From assembly GCF_031585635.1 (NCBI RefSeq), contig NZ_CP134195.1:2294001-2358000 (forward strand): 64,000 nucleotides of DNA, read 5' to 3'. The translations under genes and the position numbers were made by a program. This DNA comes from Paraburkholderia sp. FT54 (GTDB taxonomy: Bacteria; Pseudomonadota; Gammaproteobacteria; Burkholderiales; Burkholderiaceae). Of this stretch, positions 25,212 through 32,432 are shown one piece after another (positions within the stretch are counted from its first letter, which is position 1; the number at the start of each line of letters is the position of its first letter). Under the pieces are notes generated by a model, which saw nothing but the letters and a program-made list of their open reading frames with translations, searched no databases and was not told where the DNA came from.

Positions 25212-26234
25212 ATGTCAACTGCCACGCCGCGACACACCGACCATACGATCGACGGCGAGCCGATCCCCACGCTCGACGACATCGCCGCACAGCATTTTGC
25301 GTTGACACCGTGGGTGACGCGAACGCCGGTGTTCGACAGGCCGGACTTTCCGTCGCTGGAAGGCACGGTGGTGAACTTCAAGTTCGAACTGTTGCAAGCG
25401 GGTGGCAGCTTCAAGGCGCGCGGCGCGTTCACCAATCTGCTCGCACTCGACGAAACCCAACGCAGTGCGGGCGTCACCTGCGTGTCGGGCGGCAATCATG
25501 CGGTGGCGGTCGCGTATGCGGCCATGCGCCTGGGCATCAGCGCCAAGGTCGTGCTGTTTCACGCGGCCAATCCGGCACGCGTGGCGCTGTGCCGGCAATA
25601 TCGCGCCGAGATCGTATTCGCGCAAGACATCGCCGAGGCATTCGAACTGGTGCGCCATATCGAGGCCGAAGAAGGCCGCTATTTCGTGCATCCGTTCAAC
25701 GGTTATCGCACGGTGCTGGGTTCGGCCACGCTCGGCTACGAGTGGGCCACGCAAACGCCCGATCTTGAAGCGGTGATCGTGCCGATCGGCGGCGGCGGCC
25801 TGGCCGCCGGTGTCGCGACCGCCATGCGGCTCGCGAATCCGAACGTCCATGTCTTTGGCGTGGAACCCGAAGGCGCGGACGTTATGGGCAAGAGTTTCGC
25901 CGCCAATCACACGGTCAAGATGCGCCAGATGCACGGCATTGCCGATTCGCTCATGTCGCCGCATACCGAGGAATACAGCTACGAATTGTGCCGCCGTCAT
26001 ATCGATCAACTCGTCACCGTCTCCGACGACCAGTTGCGCGCGGCGATGCTGACCTTGTTCGGACAACTGAAGCTTGCCGTCGAACCGGCCTGCGCCGCAG
26101 CCACCGCCGGATTGCTCGGCCCGCTGCGTGAACAGTTACAAGGCAAACGCGTAGGCGTGCTGCTGTGCGGCACCAATACCGACCCGGTCACATTTGCCGC
26201 GCATATAGAACGTGCGCGGCATGGCGAGTCATAG
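25212..26234 (+). CDS. PLP-dependent threonine/serine dehydratase
   Basis: This 340-residue fold-type II enzyme has the PLP lysine in QAGGSFKARGAF, the substrate loop VSGGNHAVAVA and the phosphate-binding tetraglycine PIGGGGLAAGV. It lacks the C-terminal ACT-like regulatory domain of biosynthetic IlvA, so it resembles catabolic threonine/serine dehydratases or serine racemases. It would convert threonine to 2-oxobutyrate or serine to pyruvate. It may be co-transcribed with argE, although no pathway link is obvious. Confidence 0.85.
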   Translation: MSTATPRHTDHTIDGEPIPTLDDIAAQHFALTPWVTRTPVFDRPDFPSLEGTVVNFKFELLQAGGSFKARGAFTNLLALDETQRSAGVTCVSGGNHAVAVAYAAMRLGISAKVVLFHAANPARVALCRQYRAEIVFAQDIAEAFELVRHIEAEEGRYFVHPFNGYRTVLGSATLGYEWATQTPDLEAVIVPIGGGGLAAGVATAMRLANPNVHVFGVEPEGADVMGKSFAANHTVKMRQMHGIADSLMSPHTEEYSYELCRRHIDQLVTVSDDQLRAAMLTLFGQLKLAVEPACAAATAGLLGPLREQLQGKRVGVLLCGTNTDPVTFAAHIERARHGES

Positions 26235-26260
26235 TTTCCTCAATAAAGAAGGCGCCGGGC

Positions 26261-26319
26261 CGCCCCAAGTTTTCCCGGGCCCTCTTGGCGGGCCTGGCGC
26301 GAAGCGCCAGCTTGGGGCG
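26261..26319. repeat. Compound inverted-repeat structure upstream of mscL
   Basis: Outer arms CGCCCCAAG (26261-26269) and CTTGGGGCG (26311-26319) pair perfectly. Inside is a second tight hairpin, CTGGCGC-GAA-GCGCCAG (26294-26310). It lies 99 bp before the mscL start and 27 bp after the dehydratase stop. It could be a terminator-like fold, a leader structure, or one copy of an interspersed palindromic element. Confidence 0.5.
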
Positions 26320-26417
26320 CTCGTTATTAAAAACAATCCTCACGTTCCCGGCCAAAAAACTAGCCTATCCTTCTCAGGTTGGTATTATTCGCACATCGAC
26401 TTCTGGGAGGAACCTCT

Positions 26418-26864
26418 ATGAGCATGGTCAAGGAATTCAAGGAATTTGCTCTCAAAGGCAACGTGATGGACCTCGCGGTCGGTGTGATTATCGGCGGCGC
26501 TTTCTCCACCATCGTCAATTCAATTGTTAAAGACCTGATCATGCCGGTAGTCGGGCTTGCCACCGGCGGCCTCGATTTCTCCAATAAGTTCGTTCGTCTC
26601 GGTGCGATTCCGCCTAGCTTCAAAGGCAGCCCGGAGTCGTATAAAGACCTGCAAACGGCGGGCGTCGCAGTATTCGGTTATGGCTCGTTCATCACCGTGC
26701 TGATCAACTTCCTGATTCTCGCGTTCATCATTTTCCTGATGGTCAAGTTCATCAACAATCTGCGCAAGCCGGCTGAAGCCGCGCCGGCAGAACCTCCGCC
26801 GACACCGGAAGACGTTCTGCTGCTGCGTGAAATCCGCGATTCGTTGAAGAACTCACCGCGTTGA
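26418..26864 (+). CDS. mscL: Large-conductance mechanosensitive channel MscL
   Basis: This 148-residue inner-membrane channel opens under hypo-osmotic shock. The N-terminal amphipathic helix [20 protein letters not shown] leads into TM1 ([23 protein letters not shown]). A periplasmic loop follows, then TM2 ([20 protein letters not shown]) and a cytoplasmic tail rich in Pro and Ala ([20 protein letters not shown]). GGGAGGAA stands before the ATG. A terminator follows at 26921. Confidence 0.97.
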   Translation: MSMVKEFKEFALKGNVMDLAVGVIIGGAFSTIVNSIVKDLIMPVVGLATGGLDFSNKFVRLGAIPPSFKGSPESYKDLQTAGVAVFGYGSFITVLINFLILAFIIFLMVKFINNLRKPAEAAPAEPPPTPEDVLLLREIRDSLKNSPR

Positions 26865-26920
26865 GTTTGCCGGCGTCTGAGCCGGAGCCAGCCACAAGCA
26901 GCCACAAGCCGCAACAAGCA

Positions 26921-26957
26921 AAAGGCCCGTTGCGAATCCCCCGCAACAGGCCTTTTT
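26921..26957. terminator. Rho-independent terminator between mscL and the hybrid kinase
   Basis: AAAGGCCCGTTGCG pairs with CGCAACAGGCCTTTTT around a short loop, with an A-run on one side and a T-run on the other, so it can serve both convergent genes. Just before it lies a short degenerate repeat of GCCACAAGC units (26891-26920). Confidence 0.85.
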
Positions 26958-26991
26958 CCTTATCGTGCGCCAATACCTGCGGCGCATGCGC

Positions 26992-28965
26992 TCAAGCCTC
27001 CTTGCGCTCCTTCTGATTGACCGCGCCTTCGATCATCGTCTCCAGCTGGCCGAAATTGACAGGCTTGGTCAGATGCGAAGTGAAGCCGGCGCTCAGGCAG
27101 CGACGCACATCTTCGTCGGTGCCGAAGCCGGTCAACGCGACCGCGGGCGCGTCCGAGTGCTCGCGAAACGCCTTGATGAAATCGAGGCCGGTGCCGTCGG
27201 GCAATCCTACATCGCTGACGATCAGATCGAAGCTCTGCAATTGAGTCGCGGCCAACGCGTCGTCGATCCGGCCCACGGTCGTGACCTCGTGGCCGAGGCT
27301 GCGAATCAGTTGCTCCATGACCTCGGCGGTGTCCACATGGTCTTCGATCAGCAGGATGTTCAGCAGACCGGCCGGATGCACCTGGTCCGGCACCGCGACC
27401 GGTGAAGCCGCCTCCGGCGCCGCGGCCGTCGGCAAGGTGATCGTGAAGGTCGCGCCGCAGTGCGCGCCGGGGCTCTGCGCGGTCACCGTGCCGCCATGCA
27501 CGTCGGTCAGCGCCTTCGTGATCGCGAGTCCAAGGCCCAGACCGCCGAACTGCCGCGTCATGTTCTGATTGCCTTGCTCGAACGCGTTGAAGAGTTTGCC
27601 GATCTGGTCCGGCTCGATGCCGATCCCCGTATCTTCCACCGATATCTGCACATGCATGCGTTCGTCGCGGGTACGCACATAAATATGGCCGCCGTCCGGC
27701 GTGAACTTGGCGGCATTGCGAATCAGGTTCCACAGCATCTGCTGCAGCCGCGCGCGATCCGCCAGCACGTAATGGTGCCGAGCGTCCTTGTGGACGTGCA
27801 CGTCCTGCTGCTTGACCTGAATCTCGCTGCGAAAGAGTTCGAGCACACTGTCCATCACGTCGTGCACGTCGACCGTTTCCAGGGACAGCCGCAGCTTGCC
27901 GTTCGCCACGCGCGTGAGATCGAGCAAGTCGTCGATCAGTCGCGCTTCGAGTTCGACGTTGCGGCGGATCATGCGCACGCTCGCGCGCGCCTGATCGGGC
28001 AGATCCGGAATCATCTCGAGCACGCTGGCGCCGGCCAGCACCGGTGTGAGCGGCGTGCGCAATTCGTGTGACAGCATGGCCAGAAAGCGGTCCTTGGCGC
28101 GGTTGGCTTCTTCGGCGGTCTGGCGCGCGGCCTGCTCCGAGGTCAGCAGCCGTTCGCGCTCCTCGATTGCCTCGCGCTGCGAATGAATGTCCGTGCAACT
28201 GCCGAACCATTTGCTGACAGCGCCTTCGGCGTCGCGCATCGCCACCGCGCGCAAGTCGAACCAGCGGTATTCGCCGTCATGGCGACAGATCCGCAGCTCG
28301 TGCCGGTAATCGCCGGCATTGCCCGAGACCGCCTTGAGCCAACTACGGCGAATCTCCTCGCGGTCGTCCGGATGTACGGCGTCGAGCCAGGCGAGACCGT
28401 ACGAACAGCTTTCAGCGAGGCCCGTGTAGTCGTACCACTGCTTCGACAGAAAATCGCAGTCGCCCACGCCGTTGCAGGTCATGACGAGGTGCGGCAACGC
28501 CTCCGACAAGGTGCGGTAATGCTGCTCGCGATCGCGCAGCAGCAAGGCTTCATCCGACGCGCGCTGCAGACGCACTTGCGAGAGCACCCGCTCGACCGCT
28601 TCGGGAAGGTAATCGAGGTAATCGCCGGACTTCGGCACCACGTCGGACACGCCGGCGCGCAGTGCTTCGATGACGCGTGATTCGTCGGTGAAACCAGTCA
28701 CGAGAATGGCGGGAATCCGCACGCCCTCCGCGCGCAAACGGCGAAAGAAGTCGAGGCCGGTCTCCGGCCCGTTGAGCTGATAGTCGAGCACCAGCAAGTC
28801 GGGACCGCCGCCCGCGAGCCGCTCGCGGGCCGCTTCGACGCCGGCGCAGATCGTGACCCGGCAGCCGGCGCGCTCGAGCGACTTGCGCGCGAGCCGCAGG
28901 ATGCCTTCGTCGTCATCGACGACCAGCACGTATGCGGCGGGCTGCGTGGACACTTCTTCGGTCAT
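26992..28965 (-). CDS. Hybrid sensor histidine kinase with two receiver domains
   Basis: This 657-residue cytoplasmic protein has no TM segment. Domain order: receiver 1 (about 12-125, YVLVVDDDEGILRL, LLVLDYQLNGPETG), PAS (about 150-270, WYDYTGLAESC), HisKA with FLAMLSHELRTPLTP, HATPase (NLIRNAAKFTPDGG, EDTGIGIEP, GLGLGLAITKAL), and receiver 2 (LLIEDHVDTAEVM, LIVSDVGLPDGTGL) at the C-terminus. It is the third gene of a phosphorelay group with the kinase and regulator upstream. The N-terminal receiver suggests that the kinase is itself an acceptor, perhaps from the CHASE3-type kinase. The signal is unknown. Confidence 0.88.
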   Translation of the reverse strand: MTEEVSTQPAAYVLVVDDDEGILRLARKSLERAGCRVTICAGVEAARERLAGGGPDLLVLDYQLNGPETGLDFFRRLRAEGVRIPAILVTGFTDESRVIEALRAGVSDVVPKSGDYLDYLPEAVERVLSQVRLQRASDEALLLRDREQHYRTLSEALPHLVMTCNGVGDCDFLSKQWYDYTGLAESCSYGLAWLDAVHPDDREEIRRSWLKAVSGNAGDYRHELRICRHDGEYRWFDLRAVAMRDAEGAVSKWFGSCTDIHSQREAIEERERLLTSEQAARQTAEEANRAKDRFLAMLSHELRTPLTPVLAGASVLEMIPDLPDQARASVRMIRRNVELEARLIDDLLDLTRVANGKLRLSLETVDVHDVMDSVLELFRSEIQVKQQDVHVHKDARHHYVLADRARLQQMLWNLIRNAAKFTPDGGHIYVRTRDERMHVQISVEDTGIGIEPDQIGKLFNAFEQGNQNMTRQFGGLGLGLAITKALTDVHGGTVTAQSPGAHCGATFTITLPTAAAPEAASPVAVPDQVHPAGLLNILLIEDHVDTAEVMEQLIRSLGHEVTTVGRIDDALAATQLQSFDLIVSDVGLPDGTGLDFIKAFREHSDAPAVALTGFGTDEDVRRCLSAGFTSHLTKPVNFGQLETMIEGAVNQKERKEA

Positions 28966-29046
28966 GCGAAGTCTTCTCTGGCTAAGGTCTTCAAGTGGTC
29001 TATCTTGTCACGAGCGGCTTTCGGCCAGCTTCATGCGAACCTTCCA

Positions 29047-29556
29047 TCACGGCGCCGCGAGGCGATGCCCCGTAGGCAACTTGACCACCTGCAGGAAAAA
29101 CCCGAGGCGGCGCACGGCTTCGATGAACGCATCATATTCGACCGGCTTGGTGATGTAGACGTTGCAGCCGAGCTCGTAGCAGCGCGCGATTTCGCGCGGG
29201 TCGTCGGTCGTGGTCAGGACGATCACCGGCACGGCGGCTGTCTGCGGCGATTCCTTGAGACGCCGCAAGACTTCGAAGCCGTCCACCCGCGGCATTTTCA
29301 GATCGAGCAGCACGACGAAATTCATCAAATCTTCACGCGCGGGTACGGCGCTGTCAGCGGGCTCGGCCGCGGAACGCGCGGCGGCGTCCGCCGGTGACGG
29401 CGCAGGGCCGAAAAAATAATCGAGTGCCTGCTGGCCGTCGCGAAAGCGCACGAAACCGTTCGAAATACCGGCACGGCGCAGATTGCGCTCGACAAGCGTG
29501 GCATGGCCGTCGTCATCTTCGATCAGCACGATGCTGACCGTTTCCCCGTGACTCAT
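29047..29556 (-). CDS. Single-domain response regulator (Rcp1-like)
   Basis: This 169-residue protein is a receiver domain without an output domain: VSIVLIEDDDGHATLVERNL at the start, VVLLDLKMPRVDGFEVLRRL with the phospho-acceptor, VLTTTDDPREI and the Lys in VYITKPVEYD. A loop rich in Ala, Pro and Asp (about residues 50-72) interrupts it before the acceptor strand, as in regulators paired with phytochrome-type kinases. GGAGAG precedes the ATG. It lies between the CHASE3-type kinase and the hybrid kinase and probably shuttles phosphate between them. Confidence 0.88.
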   Translation of the reverse strand: MSHGETVSIVLIEDDDGHATLVERNLRRAGISNGFVRFRDGQQALDYFFGPAPSPADAAARSAAEPADSAVPAREDLMNFVVLLDLKMPRVDGFEVLRRLKESPQTAAVPVIVLTTTDDPREIARCYELGCNVYITKPVEYDAFIEAVRRLGFFLQVVKLPTGHRLAAP

Positions 29557-29635
29557 ATGCTCTCCGTACTGAACGATTGGTTGATGCCTGCCGCTTGTGA
29601 TGATCCGCGCCGCTGCCGCATCTGCCCGCCCTTGT

Positions 29636-31255
29636 TCAGAGCCGCGCGGGCTGTTCCGGCAACACCACGAAAAACGTCGACCCCGCGCCTTCCGCCGACT
29701 CGACCCACACACGGCCCCCATGCCGCTCCACCGTGCGACGCACCACCGCGAGGCCGATGCCGTCGCCATTCGCGACGTCGCCATGCAGCCGCTGAAACGC
29801 CCGGAACACTTTCGACATATACGCGGCCGGAATACCCAGACCGTTGTCGCGCACATAATACGTGCGCATGCGTACCGCGCGCGGCTCGCCCGCCTCGACC
29901 GGCTCGACCGGTTCGGGTTCCAGCGCGCCGACTTCGATACGCCCGTTGCGCGCCGGGTCGAGGTAATTCAACGCGTTGCCGATCAGATTGCTGAAAATCT
30001 GCTCGATCGCGCCGGGGTCACCCCATGCAGGCGGCAGTTCGCGCACGGTCACCACAGCCGCGTGCTGCCCGATCGTGCCCTGCAGCGCGTCGACCACCCG
30101 GCCCACCACGCGCCCGACGCTTACGCGCTGCCACTGGTACTCGAGCCGGCCGGCGCGCGAAATCCGCAGCAGCGCGTCGATGATCGAGGCAGCCCGCGTC
30201 ACCGCCGTGCGCAGATATTGCAAGGACTCGCGCACCTCGCCGTTGAGAATATGCGCCATGCGCCGATGCTCGGCCTCCGGCAATGTTGCCGCCGCGACGA
30301 CGCTGTCCAGCTCGTCACACGAGACCTGCAATTCCTTCGAGAAACCTTGCAGATTCACCAACGGCGAGCGCAGATCGTGCGACACGCTGTAGATGAACAT
30401 TTCATTGTCTTGCGTCTCCTGACGCAGTTCCTCGTTGACGCCCGCCAGGTCCCGCGCGCGCGCTTCGAGCCGCGCTTTCAGCATGGCCTGCTCGGCTTCC
30501 GCCTCGCGCAGGCGCGCGCCTGTCTGGTGCAGCACGGTGTCGAGCGCGGCAATTTCATCGTTGCCCGACAGCGGTGCCGCGAGCGAGCGCCCGCTGCCCA
30601 GGCGCTCGGCGTTGTCGGTCAACACTTCCAGCCGCCGGCCGATGCTGCGCGCAAAGACCACCGCGGTGGCCGCCCAGATCAGCATCGAGCCCAGCACGGC
30701 GCCGATCAACGCGTACTGCTGACGGTCACGGCGCCGCGCAAGCGAGGCCGAGCGTTCAGCGTCCAGCCGCGACGCCTCGTTGCCGAACGCGGCGAGCTCG
30801 TCGCGAAACACCGCGATCTCCTGCGGCAACGCGCCGGTCTCCAGCGCGGCAAACGAATTCGGGCGGTGCCCTGCATGCAGCGCCTGCGAGATTCCGACCG
30901 TCTGCGCGCGATACGCGTCGATCGCCCGCTGCATCTTGTGCACGCGCTCGACCTGCTGCGGCGTACCGGCAACCAGCACCTCGAGATTCGACAGACGGTC
31001 GTTCAGATCGACCCACACCGTATGGCGGTCGATCAGCGACGCATCGCCGATGACCATGCCCGTGCGGACCCGCGCGGCCTGGCGTAGCAGCGGATCGACG
31101 ATGGCCGACGACTGATAGAGGATCTGTTTGCTGTTGGTGACCCACTGCGCGGCCTGCGCTGTCTGCTCCTGGGTATCGAAGACGACGCCGAGAAGCGCCA
31201 GCTCGACCACGCTCGGCACTGCAATCAGCAGCAGACCCTTGGTGAATAGTTTCAT
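29636..31255 (-). CDS. Membrane sensor histidine kinase with CHASE3-like sensor and HAMP
   Basis: This 539-residue kinase has an N-terminal TM helix (LLLIAVPSVVELALLGVVF), an extracytoplasmic helical domain of about 160 residues resembling CHASE3, and a second TM (YALIGAVLGSMLIWAATAVV). HAMP and a coiled coil follow, then HisKA with FIYSVSHDLRSPLVNLQGFS and HATPase (IFSNLIGNALNYLDP, VRDNGLGIP, GIGLAVVRRTVERHGG). The H-box is of the phytochrome/Rcp1-associated type, which matches the regulator 79 bp downstream. A tandem 11-bp direct repeat lies 23 bp upstream of the start. Confidence 0.87.
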   Translation of the reverse strand: MKLFTKGLLLIAVPSVVELALLGVVFDTQEQTAQAAQWVTNSKQILYQSSAIVDPLLRQAARVRTGMVIGDASLIDRHTVWVDLNDRLSNLEVLVAGTPQQVERVHKMQRAIDAYRAQTVGISQALHAGHRPNSFAALETGALPQEIAVFRDELAAFGNEASRLDAERSASLARRRDRQQYALIGAVLGSMLIWAATAVVFARSIGRRLEVLTDNAERLGSGRSLAAPLSGNDEIAALDTVLHQTGARLREAEAEQAMLKARLEARARDLAGVNEELRQETQDNEMFIYSVSHDLRSPLVNLQGFSKELQVSCDELDSVVAAATLPEAEHRRMAHILNGEVRESLQYLRTAVTRAASIIDALLRISRAGRLEYQWQRVSVGRVVGRVVDALQGTIGQHAAVVTVRELPPAWGDPGAIEQIFSNLIGNALNYLDPARNGRIEVGALEPEPVEPVEAGEPRAVRMRTYYVRDNGLGIPAAYMSKVFRAFQRLHGDVANGDGIGLAVVRRTVERHGGRVWVESAEGAGSTFFVVLPEQPARL

Positions 31256-31277
31256 GTTCGCCCGAAGAGTCGCAAAG

Positions 31278-31300
31278 GGTCACTCAAGCGGTCACTCAAG
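31278..31300. promoter_or_regulatory. Tandem direct repeat upstream of the kinase
   Basis: GGTCACTCAAG occurs twice, one base apart (31278-31288 and 31290-31300), giving a 12-bp period. It is 23 bp before the kinase start. Such repeats can bind a dimeric regulator, but it could also be a chance duplication. Confidence 0.4.
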
Positions 31301-31670
31301 GCGCGGCGATTCGCGTGACCGGCCACGCCACGGCCGCGTCGGCGAGACTGTACAGCGCCGGATCGGCGAGCTCGGCGCAGTGCAGCCGGACGGGCCATTA
31401 TCGACGTGAATTCGAGATATTTCAACGTAGCGGCATGATGCGCTCGCCCACACAAAAACGACTTTTTTATTGGTATGAGATGATTTTTCGGCGCCTCGTG
31501 CGTCTATGATGGAGACAGATGTGCTGGGAAGCGAAAGCGCGCGGCGAGGCGGTTCGGCATGATTCGTGCGGGAGGCGGTGGGGCGGCGTAGTCGTCGAAT
31601 CATCGTGAATCCGGTCTTGTCGTATGCTATAAAAGATCGACGTGCGGCGCGCGAAGCCGGGAGTGGTCGC
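31301..31670. other. Intergenic region between divergent kinase and hypothetical genes
   Basis: This is part of a 415-bp stretch without a gene and should hold both divergent promoters. It is unusually AT-rich around 31455-31490 (runs of A and T). TATAAA at 31630-31635 is a possible -10 box for the rightward gene. I see no repeat, RNA gene or short coding frame that I can support. Confidence 0.4.
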
Positions 31671-32165
31671 ATGAGGACGCTGCGTTTCTTGCAATTCTTT
31701 TTCAGGCGAATTTTTATGTCCTTCCCGAAAAAGCGTAGACGCGCGAAGGTGGACGGCGATGAGTCGTTCCTCGCGGTACTACGGCATTTCAAGCCGTTCG
31801 GTCAGCTCGACACCAAGATTGCGCGCGCTCGCGCGCAAGACGAGCCGGTCCTCTATGCACATGTGCTGCCAGGGCTCGACGTGCTCCTATGCAGTGTGCG
31901 TGGAGCACAACCGCCCTATCCCGCACCGGCCGAGTTGCGGCGCCGCTGCATCGAATCCATTACCAATGCGCTGGAGCAGCCGCTCGACGGTCTCGAGAAC
32001 GGCGGCTACTGGTACGAGGCCGACGGTTTCGGCTTTCTGGTGTTTGCCAGCCGGGCTCGCGGCAAGATCCTCGCGGAATTCGGCGCGACTCGCATCGGCG
32101 GCGCCCGTCGCGGGGTGCGTCGGCAGGATGCTGCCGGAGACGCCGCACCGCGTTCGCTCAGGTAG
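31671..32165 (+). CDS. Hypothetical protein
   Basis: This 164-residue protein belongs to no family I recognise. It starts with a basic, hydrophobic segment (MRTLRFLQFFFRRIFMSFPKKRRRAK in part), has a middle with HVLPGLDVLLCSVRG and a tryptophan/tyrosine-rich NGGYWYEADGFGFLVFASRA, and ends in an Arg/Gly-rich tail. ATG 31671 has GGGAG 8 bases before it; ATG 31716 is a second choice. The frame shows the third-position GC preference of its neighbours. It is probably a real lineage-restricted gene. Confidence 0.55.
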   Translation: MRTLRFLQFFFRRIFMSFPKKRRRAKVDGDESFLAVLRHFKPFGQLDTKIARARAQDEPVLYAHVLPGLDVLLCSVRGAQPPYPAPAELRRRCIESITNALEQPLDGLENGGYWYEADGFGFLVFASRARGKILAEFGATRIGGARRGVRRQDAAGDAAPRSLR

Positions 32166-32258
32166 ACCTTTACCTTTGTAGACCTTCACGCTCACGACAC
32201 CGTCTGTTCGTCAGGCGGCGTTGTGTCATCACCTTTCCTTGATTTGACTCGCCATCTC

Positions 32259-32299
32259 AGGCGTTGTACGCGCGATCTGTCTGCGCGCGTACAACGCCT
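32259..32299. repeat. 16-bp perfect inverted repeat
   Basis: AGGCGTTGTACGCGCG (32259-32274) and CGCGCGTACAACGCCT (32284-32299) pair perfectly around a 9-base loop. It begins 4 bases after the stop of the 42-residue gene and stands between convergent units. No T-run follows, so it may be a non-canonical terminator, an RNA-stabilising stem or a protein site. Confidence 0.7.
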
Positions 32300-32303
32300 T
32301 GCC

Positions 32304-32432
32304 TCATCTCGTCGTGATTTCGTCGATGCGGCCGCGTCCGGGCGGCACGCTGATGAGCCACAAGAAAATCAGGGAAAGGCCGCCGCCGAAGCTCCAGCTG
32401 AGCCAGTGTGCAGGCAGGATGAAAAAAGGCAT
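32304..32432 (-). CDS. Small hydrophobic protein translationally coupled to the AsmA-family gene
   Basis: A 42-codon frame begins MPFFILPAHWLSWSFGGG, continues with one hydrophobic segment (LSLIFLWLISVP) and ends in a charged tail (GRGRIDEITTR). Its ATG shares the A of the upstream stop codon (TGATG), and GGGGAGC lies 2 bases before that stop, an ideal arrangement for translational coupling. I do not recognise a family. One TM helix is likely. A role linked to AsmA-family envelope function is inferred from the coupling only. Confidence 0.6.
   Translation of the reverse strand: MPFFILPAHWLSWSFGGGLSLIFLWLISVPPGRGRIDEITTR

Noticed and set aside
29556..29856. N-terminal extension of the single-domain regulator
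   Set aside because: The upstream 100 codons are the antisense-like frame of the kinase gene end and contain no receiver features; the true start has a ribosome site at 29556.
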